A stretch of 64,000 nucleotides of DNA from Dechloromonas aromatica (nom. nud.) (lineage in GTDB: Bacteria; Pseudomonadota; Gammaproteobacteria; Burkholderiales; Rhodocyclaceae), in the NCBI GenBank assembly GCA_017848965.1, contig JAFIHA010000025.1:84195-148194 (forward strand), written 5' to 3'. This document shows, in pieces, positions 49,815 through 62,076 of the stretch. A program made the translations under genes and the position numbers. Each line of letters begins with the position of its first letter. Position 1 is the first letter of the stretch. Under the pieces are notes generated by a model. That model was not told where the DNA came from. It saw only the letters and a program-made list of their open reading frames with translations, and made no database searches.

Positions 49815-51746
49815 CTACTTGGCTGCTTCCGCGTACCAGTCCAGCACCTGTTTCACCGCCTGTTCGATGGTGAGATGCGTGGTTTCCAGCAGCCTGGCAT
49901 CCACTTCCTGCCTGAGCGGCGCCACGCTGCGCTGCGAATCTCGCGCGTCACGTAGCTGCAGGTCAGCCAGAAGGTCGGGGAGATTAGCAGAGAAACCTTT
50001 TTCGATCAACTGCTTATGACGACGTTCGGCGCGCGCTTCGGCGGTGGCGGTAAGGAAGACCTTGAGTGGCGCTCGCGGGAAGACCACCGAGCCCATGTCG
50101 CGCCCGTCGCCGACCAGTCCGGGCACCGTGTTGAAGGCACGCTGGCGGAACAGTAGGGCCGCGCGCACGGCCGGCAGGGCCGCGACTTTCGAGGCACCGG
50201 CCGAGATTTCCTCGGTGCGGATGGCATCGCCAACCAGAACGCCGGCAAGGCGGATGTCATCGCCGGTGAACACGACGTCGAGCCCGGCGGCGATAGCGGC
50301 AACGCCGGTTTCGTCGTCCCAGGCGACATTCGCCCGCTGCGCGGCGAGCGCGGTCAGCCGGTAGAGCGCGCCGGAATCGAGGTAGCCAAAACCGAGCGCG
50401 GCGGCGACGCGCGCCGCCACCGTGCCCTTGCCGGAAGCCGACGGGCCGTCGATGGCGATCACCGGCGCCGCCCGGGTGACTGCGGCAAAGCGCTCGAAGT
50501 AATCGGGGAAGGTCTTGGCCACGCACTTCGGATCGTTGATCCGCAGCGGCGTCGCGAAAGCGGCCAGCGAGAAGCACATCGCCATGCGGTGGTCGTCGTA
50601 GGTATCGATGGCCGCAGGCTTCAGCGGCGCCGGGGTGACGCGGATGTAATCGGCGCCCTCCTCGACTTCGGCGCCGAGCTTCCTCAACTCGATTGCCATT
50701 GCCGCGATGCGGTCGGTTTCCTTGACCCGCCAGCTGGCGATGTTGCGCAGCGTGGTCGTGCCCCTGGCGAATAGCGCGGCGGTAGCCAGCGTCATCGCCG
50801 CGTCGGGGATGTGGTTGCAGTCGAGATCGACCGCGACCAGCCCCCCCTGCGGCGCGCGCGCTGCCATCCAGTTCGGCCCGGTTTCGATGATGGCGCCCAT
50901 CTGCGCCAGCGCTTCGGCGAAACGCACATCGCCCTGAATCGAATCAGCGCCGACGCCTTCGACGCGTAGCGGCCCGCCGCCGATGGCGCCGAGCGCCAGG
51001 AAATAGGACGCCGACGAGGCATCGCCTTCGACATACACCGTGCCCGGCGACACATAGCAGCTGCCGGCCCTGACCGTGAAGCGCTGCCAGCCGTCGCGCT
51101 CGACGACGACGCCGAAGCGGGCCATGGTCGCCAGCGTGATCTCGATGTAGGGCTTGGAAATCAGCTCGCCGACGACCTCGACCGTGACCGTCTCGCCAGT
51201 CAGCGGCAGGGCCATCAGCAGGCCGGTCAGGAACTGGCTGGAAACATCGCCGCGCACCTTCACCGCGCCGTCCGGACGGATCGTCGCCGGCCTCAGGTGC
51301 AGCGGTGGATAGCCGTCGTTGCCGAGGTAGGTGACGTCGGCACCGAGCTGGCGCAGGCCGTCGACCAGGTCGCCGATCGGCCGCTCGTGCATGCGGGCGA
51401 CGCCCTTCAACACATAGTCGCCGCCAGCCAGCGCCAGCGCCGCGGTGAGCGGCCGGAAGGCGGTGCCGGCATTGCCGAGGAAGAGTTCCGCCTGCCTGAC
51501 CGGAAAACGCCCGCCACAACCGGCGATCTTCCAGGCTTCGCCGCCCAGCGGCGTGACACCGACGCCGAGCGTCTGCAGGGCTTCCAGCATGCGCTCGGTG
51601 TCGTCGGAGGCCAGGAGGTCGCGCACCTCGGTCTCGCCCTCGGCGAGCGCCGCCAGCAGCAGGACGCGGTTGGAAATGCTCTTCGAACCGGGCAGACGGA
51701 CGCTGCCGGCGGCGGAAAGCAGTTGGGGAAGATCGAGGAATTCCAT
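49815..51746 (-). CDS. aroA-cmk: Fused 3-phosphoshikimate 1-carboxyvinyltransferase / cytidylate kinase
   Basis: A 643-residue two-enzyme fusion. Residues 1-425 are EPSP synthase: [38 protein letters not shown] and [14 protein letters not shown]. Residues about 428-643 are cytidylate kinase: P-loop [21 protein letters not shown] and [12 protein letters not shown]. The frame runs through without stop or linker repeats; the junction is [10 protein letters not shown]. In most relatives aroA and cmk are adjacent separate genes, so this is a translational fusion of neighbours. It links the chorismate pathway to CMP phosphorylation only by gene order. Confidence 0.95.
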   Translation of the reverse strand: MEFLDLPQLLSAAGSVRLPGSKSISNRVLLLAALAEGETEVRDLLASDDTERMLEALQTLGVGVTPLGGEAWKIAGCGGRFPVRQAELFLGNAGTAFRPLTAALALAGGDYVLKGVARMHERPIGDLVDGLRQLGADVTYLGNDGYPPLHLRPATIRPDGAVKVRGDVSSQFLTGLLMALPLTGETVTVEVVGELISKPYIEITLATMARFGVVVERDGWQRFTVRAGSCYVSPGTVYVEGDASSASYFLALGAIGGGPLRVEGVGADSIQGDVRFAEALAQMGAIIETGPNWMAARAPQGGLVAVDLDCNHIPDAAMTLATAALFARGTTTLRNIASWRVKETDRIAAMAIELRKLGAEVEEGADYIRVTPAPLKPAAIDTYDDHRMAMCFSLAAFATPLRINDPKCVAKTFPDYFERFAAVTRAAPVIAIDGPSASGKGTVAARVAAALGFGYLDSGALYRLTALAAQRANVAWDDETGVAAIAAGLDVVFTGDDIRLAGVLVGDAIRTEEISAGASKVAALPAVRAALLFRQRAFNTVPGLVGDGRDMGSVVFPRAPLKVFLTATAEARAERRHKQLIEKGFSANLPDLLADLQLRDARDSQRSVAPLRQEVDARLLETTHLTIEQAVKQVLDWYAEAAK

Positions 51747-51814
51747 GGCGAACCCGGCGGGGTGAAAAATGCGCCAGTTTACCCGGGGACCGTCAAAGTC
51801 CGAAGTCCCCGCCC

Positions 51815-52363
51815 TCAGAAAGCCTTTTCCGCCTCGGCAAAGCCCGGTGCTGCGGCGTCCTTGGCCGACAGTTGCGGCTCCTGCCCGTAACCCCAGTCGA
51901 TGGCCAGCGCCGGATCGTTCCAGCGGATGCAGCGCTCGTGCTCAGGCGCATAGTAGTCGGTGGTCTTGTAGAGGAACTCCGCGGTTTCGCTCAGGGTCAC
52001 GAAACCGTGGGCGAAGCCCGGCGGTATCCACATCTGCCGCTTGTTGGCGGCGGACAGCAGGGCACCGGCCCAGTGGCCGTAAGTCGCAGAGGCGCGGCGC
52101 AGATCGACCGCGACGTCGAACACCTCGCCTTCGACGACGCGCACCAGCTTGCCCTGGGCTTTCGGCGGCAATTGATAATGCAGGCCGCGCAGCACGCCGC
52201 GCCGGCTTTTCGAGTGGTTGTCCTGGACGAAATCAACGTGCTCGCCGACCACTTCGTCGAAGGCGCGCTGATTGAAACTCTCGAAAAAGAAACCGCGCTC
52301 GTCGCCGAAGACGCGCGGCTCGAGCAGCAGCACGCCGGGCAGCAAGGTGGAGACGAGCTGCAT
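51815..52363 (-). CDS. rfbC: dTDP-4-dehydrorhamnose 3,5-epimerase
   Basis: A 182-residue cupin-fold enzyme. Key motifs are [67 protein letters not shown], with catalytic His in LRGLHYQ, and [15 protein letters not shown]. It gives dTDP-4-dehydro-L-rhamnose. Its start shares one base with the rfbA stop (TGATG). Confidence 0.95.
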   Translation of the reverse strand: MQLVSTLLPGVLLLEPRVFGDERGFFFESFNQRAFDEVVGEHVDFVQDNHSKSRRGVLRGLHYQLPPKAQGKLVRVVEGEVFDVAVDLRRASATYGHWAGALLSAANKRQMWIPPGFAHGFVTLSETAEFLYKTTDYYAPEHERCIRWNDPALAIDWGYGQEPQLSAKDAAAPGFAEAEKAF

Positions 52364-53250
52364 CAGAACCTCCGCTCGCCGAGCAGGCCGATCAGGTACT
52401 GGCCGTAGGGATTCTTGAGCATCGGCTGCGCCAGTTTTTCCAGTTGCGCCGCATCGACCCAGCCCTTGCGGAAGGCGATTTCCTCGGGACAGGCGATCTT
52501 CAGCCCCTGGCGTTTCTCGATCGTGGCAATGAACTGGCTGGCGTCGAGCAGGCTTTCGTGGGTGCCGGTATCGAGCCAGGCGTGGCCGCGGCCCATGACC
52601 TGGACGTTGAGCTGGTCGCGGTCAAGGTAGAGGCGGTTGATGTCGGTGATTTCCAGTTCGCCGCGCGCCGACGGCTTGAGGTCGCGCGCCATGTCGAGCA
52701 CCTGGTTGTCGTAGAAGTAGAGGCCGGTGACCGCGTAATTCGACTTCGGCTGTTTCGGCTTTTCCTCGAGGCTGACCGCCCGGCCCGCCGCGTCGAATTC
52801 GACGACGCCGTAACGCTCCGGATCATGCACGTGATAGGCGAAGACGGTCGCCCCCGAAGGCTGTGCGCCGGCCGCGGCGAGGTCGTTGGCGAACTCGTGG
52901 CCGTAGAAGATGTTGTCGCCGAGCACCAGCGCCGAATCGCCGCCGCCGATGAAGTCGCGGCCGATGATGAAGGCCTGCGCCAGACCGTCCGGGCTGGGTT
53001 GCACCGCGTATTGCAGGTTCAGCCCCCACTGGCTGCCGTTGCCGAGCAGTTGCTGGAAGCGCGGCGTGTCCTGCGGCGTCGAGATGACCAGGATGTCGCG
53101 GATGCCGGCGAGCATCAGCGTGCTCAGCGGGTAGTAGATCATCGGCTTGTCGTGGATCGGCAGCAACTGCTTGGAAACCGCCAGCGTCACCGGGTAGAGC
53201 CGGGTGCCGGAACCGCCGGCGAGGATGATGCCCTTGCGCTGCTGACTCAT
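52363..53250 (-). CDS. rfbA: Glucose-1-phosphate thymidylyltransferase
   Basis: A 295-residue nucleotidyltransferase making dTDP-glucose. [16 protein letters not shown] at the start, [13 protein letters not shown] and the C-terminal YGQYLIGLL are the RmlA signature. ATG at 53250, overlapping the rfbB stop by 4 nt; the longer frame upstream is another gene's shadow. Confidence 0.96.
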   Translation of the reverse strand: MSQQRKGIILAGGSGTRLYPVTLAVSKQLLPIHDKPMIYYPLSTLMLAGIRDILVISTPQDTPRFQQLLGNGSQWGLNLQYAVQPSPDGLAQAFIIGRDFIGGGDSALVLGDNIFYGHEFANDLAAAGAQPSGATVFAYHVHDPERYGVVEFDAAGRAVSLEEKPKQPKSNYAVTGLYFYDNQVLDMARDLKPSARGELEITDINRLYLDRDQLNVQVMGRGHAWLDTGTHESLLDASQFIATIEKRQGLKIACPEEIAFRKGWVDAAQLEKLAQPMLKNPYGQYLIGLLGERRF

Positions 53251-54311
53251 GCGTTTTCTCCGTAATGCTTGCCCAGCCACTGCTTGTACGCACCGCTGGT
53301 GACGTTCTGCACCCAGGCCGGGTTGTCCAGGTACCACTGCACCGTCTGGCGGATGCCGGTGGCGAAGGTTTCGGCCGGCTTCCAGCCCAGTTCGCGCTCC
53401 AGCTTCGTCGCGTCGATTGCGTAGCGGCGGTCGTGGCCGGGACGGTCGCTGACGAAAGTGATCTGCGTCCGGTAGGACTGGCCATCGGCGCGCGGGCGCA
53501 GTTCGTCGAGCATGTCGCACAGGGTATGCACGACCTCGAGGTTGGTTTTCTCGTTCCAGCCGCCGACGTTGTAGGTTTCGCCAAGGCGGCCGGCCTCCAG
53601 GACGCGACGGATGGCGCTGCAATGATCCTTGACGTAGAGCCAGTCGCGGATCTGCCGGCCGTCGCCGTAGATCGGCAGCGGCTTGCCGGCGAGCGCGTTG
53701 TGGATGACCAGCGGGATCAGTTTTTCCGGGAAATGGTAGGGACCGTAGTTGTTCGAGCAGTTGGTGGTCAGCACCGGCAGGCCGTAGGTGTGATGATAGG
53801 CGCGCACCAGATGATCGGAGGCAGCCTTGCTCGCCGAGTACGGGCTGTTCGGCTCGTAACGGTTGGTCTCGGTGAAGGCCGGATCGTCGCTGGCGAGCGA
53901 GCCATAGACTTCGTCGGTCGACACGTGCAGGAAGCGGAAGGCCGCCTTTTCGTCCACGCCCAATCCGCCGCAATGGGCGCGCACCGCTTCGAGCAGGCGG
54001 AAAGTGCCGACGATGTTGGTCTGGATGAAATCCTCCGGACCGTGAATGCTGCGGTCGACGTGCGATTCGGCGGCGAAATTGACCACCGCGCGCGGCCGGT
54101 GTTCGGCGAGCAGTTTGGCAACCAGGTCGAAGTCGCCGATGTCGCCGTGGACGAAGAGATGGCGCGGATCGCCCCGTAGTGCCGCAAGGTTCTCGAGATT
54201 GCCGGCGTAGGTCAGCGCGTCGAGGTTGAGCACCGGCTCGGCGGATTGAGCGAGCCAGTCGAGGACAAAGTTGCTGCCGATGAAGCCGGCGCCGCCGGTG
54301 ACGAGGATCAT
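53247..54311 (-). CDS. rfbB: dTDP-glucose 4,6-dehydratase
   Basis: A 354-residue extended short-chain dehydrogenase. [12 protein letters not shown] binds [16 protein letters not shown] holds the catalytic D-E pair, and [12 protein letters not shown] the Y-x3-K. ATG at 54311 is chosen because it directly begins the Rossmann strand. First gene of an rfbBAC group without rfbD. Confidence 0.96.
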   Translation of the reverse strand: MILVTGGAGFIGSNFVLDWLAQSAEPVLNLDALTYAGNLENLAALRGDPRHLFVHGDIGDFDLVAKLLAEHRPRAVVNFAAESHVDRSIHGPEDFIQTNIVGTFRLLEAVRAHCGGLGVDEKAAFRFLHVSTDEVYGSLASDDPAFTETNRYEPNSPYSASKAASDHLVRAYHHTYGLPVLTTNCSNNYGPYHFPEKLIPLVIHNALAGKPLPIYGDGRQIRDWLYVKDHCSAIRRVLEAGRLGETYNVGGWNEKTNLEVVHTLCDMLDELRPRADGQSYRTQITFVSDRPGHDRRYAIDATKLERELGWKPAETFATGIRQTVQWYLDNPAWVQNVTSGAYKQWLGKHYGENA

Positions 54312-54357
54312 GCCGAAAATCCGCCGCAAAAATGGGGCATTTTACGCCAAGCGCACT

Positions 54358-55191
54358 TCATTCCTGCCGGCGGCGCAAAAAACTGGCGAAGCGCGGCAAA
54401 CCCTTGGCGGTCAGCTCCCGGTAGCGATAAGTGACGACGCTGCCGATCGGCGGCGGGCTCTTGCGCTGCGCATCGGTAAAGCCCGTCCCCAGACGGAATT
54501 CGCGACCGTCCGCCAGGCGCACGCGCAAGGCGCCGAGTTGCCCGGCGTACTTGCCCTTGCCCGGCAGGTGGGCAATGACCACGGCCTCGGCGTCGAGCCA
54601 GAGTTTGAGCTTGAGCAGGGTGTCGGAACGGCCGGTTTCGTAGGGCGCGTCGGCGCGATGCAGCATCAGGCCTTCGCCACCCGCCTTGATGGTTTGCGCC
54701 AGCCGCTGGCGCAGCACTTCCCGGCTGGCCAGCGTTTCCTGCGGCACCTCGGCCAGCCAGGGCAAGGCCGCGGCGGCGACGATTGCGCGGATGCGCCCGG
54801 CCCGCTCGGCAAAAGTCCCCGGCGCCCCGGGCAGTTCGAAGATCATGTAGCGGACTTCCCGCCACTCGGCATCGACCGGCTGCTCGCGGCGGACGATGCC
54901 GGAGAGGCGCTCGAAGCGGCCACGGCCCAGCCACAACTCACCGTCCATCGGCGTTTTCGGCAGAGCATCGGTGAACCAGGCCGGCGCATTGACCCGGTTG
55001 CCGCTGCGAAAACGCAGCGTCTCGCCGTCCCAGACGGCGCGCACGCCGTCGAGCTTCTCGCTGACCAGGTAGGCGGCGGGGTCGATGTCGTCGCGATAGA
55101 CGTTGGCCAGCAGGAGTTCCGGCGGCGCGGCGGCGAGCGGCAGGGCAAGGAGCAGCGCGAGCCCGCAGAGCAGCGCGCGCAGCCGCCGCAT
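54358..55191 (-). CDS. ligE: Exported ATP-dependent DNA ligase, LigE (Lig E) type
   Basis: A 277-residue minimal ATP-dependent DNA ligase: signal peptide about 1-22 (LLCGLALLLALPLAAA-PP), adenylation motif EKLDGVR with nucleophile K46, motif III-like DGELWLG, motif IV EGLMLH, motif V LLKLKLW, and an OB domain ending FASFLRR. It has no accessory domain, as in Lig E, which seals DNA nicks in the periplasm or outside the cell. It is adjacent to rfbB (46 bp) and tyrA (2 nt from its stop). Confidence 0.92.
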   Translation of the reverse strand: MRRLRALLCGLALLLALPLAAAPPELLLANVYRDDIDPAAYLVSEKLDGVRAVWDGETLRFRSGNRVNAPAWFTDALPKTPMDGELWLGRGRFERLSGIVRREQPVDAEWREVRYMIFELPGAPGTFAERAGRIRAIVAAAALPWLAEVPQETLASREVLRQRLAQTIKAGGEGLMLHRADAPYETGRSDTLLKLKLWLDAEAVVIAHLPGKGKYAGQLGALRVRLADGREFRLGTGFTDAQRKSPPPIGSVVTYRYRELTAKGLPRFASFLRRRQE

Positions 55192-55193
55192 GC

Positions 55194-56072
55194 TCAGCTT
55201 CCCGCCCACTCCCGGCGCGCCTGACGGGCGATGCCGAAGACGTCCTCGAGACGCTCGCCGTCGGCGCGGGCCAGCGCGTCGCGCAGCTCGTCGAGCTGGG
55301 CCCGGTAGCTGTCGAGTTCGCCGAGCAGCGCCTCGCGGTTGGCGAGGCAGATGTCGCGCCACATTTCCGGGTGACTGGCGGCGATCCGCGTGAAGTCGCG
55401 GAAGCCGGAGGCGGCGAAGGTGAAGAACAGTTCGGCGTCGTCGCGCACCGCCAGGTCATGGACCAGGGCGAAGGACAGCAGGTGCGGCAGGTGGCTGACG
55501 GCGGCGAAGACGCGGTCGTGCATTTCCGGCGTCAGCTCGTAGATGTCGGCGCCGCACAGCGCCCAAGCGCGCTTGACGCGGTCGAGGCGCTCGTCGTTGT
55601 TCTCGGGCAGCGGCGTGACGACGACCTTCCTGCCCTGATAGAGGTCGTGCCGGGCGGCCGACGGCCCGCTGTTCTCGGCGCCGGCAATCGGATGCGCCGG
55701 CACGAACTTGCCGATGTGGCCGCGGAAGGCGGCACGGGCCGCAGCAACGACGTCGCCCTTGGTCGAACCGCCGTCGGTGACGATGGTGTTCGGCCCGAGA
55801 TAGGGCGCGATGCGGGCGAAGATTTCCGGCATCTGCGCCACCGGCGTCGCCACCAGCACGATGTCGGCGTCGCCGATCTCGTGCGCCGGGTTGATCCCGG
55901 CGCGGTCGATGACGCCCAGTTCCTGCGCCACGCGCAAGGTCGATGGCGTACGGCCGAAGCCGACCACCTCCTCGACGGCGCCGGCCGCCTTGAGGGCAAG
56001 CGCGAAGGAACCGCCGATCAGGCCGGTACCGAAGACGACGATCTTGCCGAACTCGGGCTGGCCGGCGTCCAT
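55194..56072 (-). CDS. tyrA: Prephenate dehydrogenase
   Basis: A 292-residue NAD(P)-dependent enzyme in tyrosine synthesis. GTGLIGGSFALALK is the dinucleotide motif, DGGSTKGDVV and FVPAHPIAGAENSGPSAAR carry the conserved histidine, and HDRVFAAVSHLPHLLSFALVHDLA follows. No chorismate mutase or ACT domain is attached. It directly follows hisC and precedes ligE. Confidence 0.95.
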   Translation of the reverse strand: MDAGQPEFGKIVVFGTGLIGGSFALALKAAGAVEEVVGFGRTPSTLRVAQELGVIDRAGINPAHEIGDADIVLVATPVAQMPEIFARIAPYLGPNTIVTDGGSTKGDVVAAARAAFRGHIGKFVPAHPIAGAENSGPSAARHDLYQGRKVVVTPLPENNDERLDRVKRAWALCGADIYELTPEMHDRVFAAVSHLPHLLSFALVHDLAVRDDAELFFTFAASGFRDFTRIAASHPEMWRDICLANREALLGELDSYRAQLDELRDALARADGERLEDVFGIARQARREWAGS

Positions 56073-57161
56073 TTACAGGGCCTTTTCCAGCGCCGCGATG
56101 AAGCGCGCGTTCTCGGCTTCGCTGCCAATCGTCACGCGCAGCCACTCGGGCATGCCGTAGCCGCCGATCGGCCGGACGATGACGCCCTGCTGCAGCAGCC
56201 TCTGGTTCACCGCCGCGGCGTCGCCGGCCTTGAAGGTGACGAAGTTGCCGTAGGACGGGATGTAGGCCAGACCGAGTTTTTCCAGCGCGGCGACGATCTG
56301 CGCCATGCCGCGCCGGTTGAGTTCGTAGCTGGCCTGCAGGAATTCATCGTCATCGAGCGCGGCGAATGCGCCGGCGAGCGCCAGGTTGTTGACGTTGAAC
56401 GGTTGGCGGACGCGGTTCATCAGGTCGGCGACGGCCGCCGAAGTGACGCCGTAGCCGATGCGCAGCCCAGCCAGGCCGTAGATCTTGGAGAAGGTGCGGC
56501 AGACCACCAGGTTGGGGAATTCGGCGACCCAGGCGGCGGTATCGACACGTGCCTCGGGCGGGATGTATTCGTTGTAGGCCTCGTCGAGAACGACGACGAC
56601 ATCGGCCGGCACCTTTTCGAGGAAAGCGCGCACTTCCGGATAGGGCAGGAAGTTGCCGGTCGGGTTGTTCGGGTTGGCAATCCAGACAACGCGGGTATCC
56701 GGACGGATGGCGGCGAGCATCGCGTCGAGGTCGTGGCCGAAATCCTTCGCCGGCACGCAGATCAGTTCGCCGCCGATCGACAGCGTGGCCAGCGGATAGA
56801 CGGCGAAAGCATGCTGGGCGAACACCGCCGAACGTCCCTGGGCGAGGAAGGCGCGGGCAACCAGATCGAGCACGTCGTTGGAGCCGTTGCCGAGCACCAC
56901 CTGGTTCTGGTCAACGCCGCAGCGCGCCGCCAGCTTGGCGATCAGCTCGAACTGGTCCGGGTAGCGTTCGACGCCGGCCAGCGCCGCTTCCACCGCCTGC
57001 CTGGCCTTCGGGCTCATGCCGAGCGGGTTCTCGTTGGAGGCGAGCTTGACGATGCTGTCCACCGGAATGCCCATCTCGCGGGCCAGTTCGGTGATCGGCT
57101 TGCCCGGCTGGTAGGGCGAGATGGCGCGGACGTAGGAAAGGGCTTGTTCAGTGAGGGACAT
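56073..57161 (-). CDS. hisC: Histidinol-phosphate aminotransferase
   Basis: A 362-residue class II PLP aminotransferase. LASNENPLGMSPKA, NPNNPTG, DEAYNEYI and the PLP lysine in RTFSKIYGLAGLRIGYG are present. In the gyrA-tyrA cluster such HisC copies often also transaminate aromatic precursors, so it may serve phenylalanine and tyrosine synthesis too. ATG at 57161; 9 nt from pheA. Confidence 0.93.
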   Translation of the reverse strand: MSLTEQALSYVRAISPYQPGKPITELAREMGIPVDSIVKLASNENPLGMSPKARQAVEAALAGVERYPDQFELIAKLAARCGVDQNQVVLGNGSNDVLDLVARAFLAQGRSAVFAQHAFAVYPLATLSIGGELICVPAKDFGHDLDAMLAAIRPDTRVVWIANPNNPTGNFLPYPEVRAFLEKVPADVVVVLDEAYNEYIPPEARVDTAAWVAEFPNLVVCRTFSKIYGLAGLRIGYGVTSAAVADLMNRVRQPFNVNNLALAGAFAALDDDEFLQASYELNRRGMAQIVAALEKLGLAYIPSYGNFVTFKAGDAAAVNQRLLQQGVIVRPIGGYGMPEWLRVTIGSEAENARFIAALEKAL

Positions 57162-57170
57162 CGGGATTCC

Positions 57171-58262
57171 TCAGAAGACGGCGACCGGGTAGGAGCCAAG
57201 GATTTTCAGGTAGGCGGCGTTGCCGGCCAGTTCTACGAGCGCGGCCTTGACCGCCGGCTCGTCGCGATGGCCTTCGACATCGACGTAATAGACGTATTCC
57301 CACAGCGCGTTGCGCGCCGGCCGCGATTCCAGCCGGCACATCGAGACGCCGGCGGCGGACAGTGGCGCCAGTAGTTCGTGCAGGGCGCCGGCACGATTGG
57401 GCGCCGACATGATCAGCGAGGTCTTGTCGCGCCCCGACGGACCGGCATCATGCTTGCCGAGGACCAGGAAGCGCGTCGTGTTGTTCGGTTCGTCTTCGAT
57501 GTTTTCAACCAGCTTCGCCAGGCCATAACGCGCGGCCGCGGCCTCGCCGGCGATCGCCGCCGAACCGGCTTCCTCGGCGGCCTTCTGCGCTGCCTGCGCG
57601 TTGCTGCCGACCGAGATGCGCTGCGCCTGCGGCAGCATGCGGTTGAGCCATTCGTGACACTGCGCCAGCGACTGGGCGTGCGAATAGACGCGGCTGATCG
57701 CGCCGAGCTCGCTTTCCTTCGACAGCAGGTTCTGGTGGATGCGCAGCACAACTTCGCCGCAGATCTTCAACGGCGTGCCAAGCAGCAGGTCCATCGTCCG
57801 GCCGACCGCGCCTTCGGTCGAATTCTCGACCGGCACGACGGCGTAATGGGCATGGCCGGACTCGACCTCGCGGAAGACGTCGTCGATCGAGGCCTGCGGC
57901 AGCAGGCGGCCGGCGTGGCCGAAATGCTTGGTCGCCGCCGATTCCGAGAAGGTGCCGAGCGGGCCGAGGAAGGCGATGCCGAGCGGCTGTTCGAGCGACA
58001 GGCAGGCCGACATCACCTCGCGGAAGAAGAAGGTGATGTTCTCGTTCGGCAGCGGCCCGGGATTGACGTCCTGCAGCCGGCGCAGCACCTGCGCCTCGCG
58101 CTCCGGCCGGTAGATGAAGCCGGCGTCGCCGAACTCGGCCTTGATCTCGCCGACGCGCTGGGCGCAGCGGGCGCGTTCGTTCAGGAGGCGCAGGATGTCG
58201 CCGTCGATGCGGTCGATATCGGCGCGCACGCCGGCCAGGGCCTTCTGCAGATCGTCGCTCAT
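57171..58262 (-). CDS. pheA: Bifunctional chorismate mutase / prephenate dehydratase
   Basis: A 363-residue P-protein: AroQ chorismate mutase at about 5-90 (LAGVRADIDRIDGDILRLLNERA), prephenate dehydratase at 93-270 (IAFLGPLGTFSESAATKHFG, ENSTEGAVGRTMDLL), and an ACT domain at 280-360 (GALHELLAPLSAAGVSMCRLESRPA) for phenylalanine feedback. The start is 4 nt after the serC stop. Confidence 0.97.
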   Translation of the reverse strand: MSDDLQKALAGVRADIDRIDGDILRLLNERARCAQRVGEIKAEFGDAGFIYRPEREAQVLRRLQDVNPGPLPNENITFFFREVMSACLSLEQPLGIAFLGPLGTFSESAATKHFGHAGRLLPQASIDDVFREVESGHAHYAVVPVENSTEGAVGRTMDLLLGTPLKICGEVVLRIHQNLLSKESELGAISRVYSHAQSLAQCHEWLNRMLPQAQRISVGSNAQAAQKAAEEAGSAAIAGEAAAARYGLAKLVENIEDEPNNTTRFLVLGKHDAGPSGRDKTSLIMSAPNRAGALHELLAPLSAAGVSMCRLESRPARNALWEYVYYVDVEGHRDEPAVKAALVELAGNAAYLKILGSYPVAVF

Positions 58263-58266
58263 GCGC

Positions 58267-59352
58267 TCACCCGTTCCGTTTGGCGAAATCGTTCATGAAA
58301 CCGACCAGCGCCTTGACCGCGTCGAGCGAGACGGCGTTGTAGATCGACGCGCGCATGCCGCCGACCGACTTGTGGCCCTTCAGGCCGAGCACGCCGGCAT
58401 CCTTGGCGGCCGCCAGGAAAGGCGCGTCGAGCGCGGCATCGGCCAACACGAACGGAACGTTCATGCGCGAACGGCAGTCGGGATCGACCGGGTTGGTATA
58501 GAAACCGCCGGAATTGTCGATGCACTCGTAGAGAATGCGCGCCTTTTCAGCGTTGATCGCGTCGATGCCGGCCAGACCGCCCTGCTTCTTCAGCCACTGG
58601 AAAACCAGGCCGGCAATGTAGATGCCGAAAGTCGGCGGCGTGTTCAGCATCGAACCGTTCTCGGCCATCACCGCGTAATCCATCACCGTCGGGATGGTGA
58701 GCGGCGCCATACCGAGCAGGTCACGATGGACGATCACCAGCGTGACACCCGAGGGGCCGATGTTCTTCTGCGCACCGGCGTAGATCAGGCCGAACTTCTC
58801 GACATTGACCGGGCGCGACAGGATGTGCGACGACATGTCGGCAACCAGCGGCACGCCGGTGTCGGCGATGCGTTCGGCAGGAATCTCGACGCCGTGGATG
58901 GTCTCGTTGGTGCACACATGCAGGTAGGCGGCGAACGGGTCGAGCTTGATTTCTTCGGCCGTCGGCAGACGGGTGAAGCCGCTGTCCTCGGTCGTCGCCG
59001 CGACGCGCACGGTCCCGATGCGCTGCGCTTCCTTGACCGCCTTCTTCGACCACGAGCCGGTGACGATGTAGTCGGCCGAGCGGCCGGCCAGCAGGTTCAT
59101 CGGAATCTGCGCAAACTGCTGCGTCGCGCCGCCCTGCAGGAACAGCACCTTGTACTGTTCGGGAATCCCCATGAGCTCGCGCAGGTCGGCTTCGGCCTTG
59201 GCCAGGATGGACATGAATTCCTTGCCGCGATGGCTCATTTCCATGACGCTGCAGCCGGCGCCCTGCCAGTCGAGCAGCTCTTCCTGCGCCTGGCGCAGGA
59301 CCTCTTCGGGAAGTGCAGCCGGACCGGCGCTGAAATTCCAGATACGCGTCAT
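58267..59352 (-). CDS. serC: Phosphoserine aminotransferase
   Basis: A 361-residue class V PLP enzyme of serine and pyridoxine synthesis. NFSAGPAALPEEVLRQAQEELLDW is the family start; GLIYAGAQKNIGPSG holds the PLP lysine; GGMRASIYNAV is near the end. It abuts gyrA without spacer. Confidence 0.97.
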   Translation of the reverse strand: MTRIWNFSAGPAALPEEVLRQAQEELLDWQGAGCSVMEMSHRGKEFMSILAKAEADLRELMGIPEQYKVLFLQGGATQQFAQIPMNLLAGRSADYIVTGSWSKKAVKEAQRIGTVRVAATTEDSGFTRLPTAEEIKLDPFAAYLHVCTNETIHGVEIPAERIADTGVPLVADMSSHILSRPVNVEKFGLIYAGAQKNIGPSGVTLVIVHRDLLGMAPLTIPTVMDYAVMAENGSMLNTPPTFGIYIAGLVFQWLKKQGGLAGIDAINAEKARILYECIDNSGGFYTNPVDPDCRSRMNVPFVLADAALDAPFLAAAKDAGVLGLKGHKSVGGMRASIYNAVSLDAVKALVGFMNDFAKRNG

Positions 59353-61974
<2,622 letters not shown>

Positions 61975-62076
61975 GTCTCTGCTATCCGTGCCGGGCTGGC
62001 CGGCACTATGTTTGGTTGAAGCACAGGTAATTTGCTATTTTACCACGCCGCCACCGGCCTACCGCAGCCCATTTCC

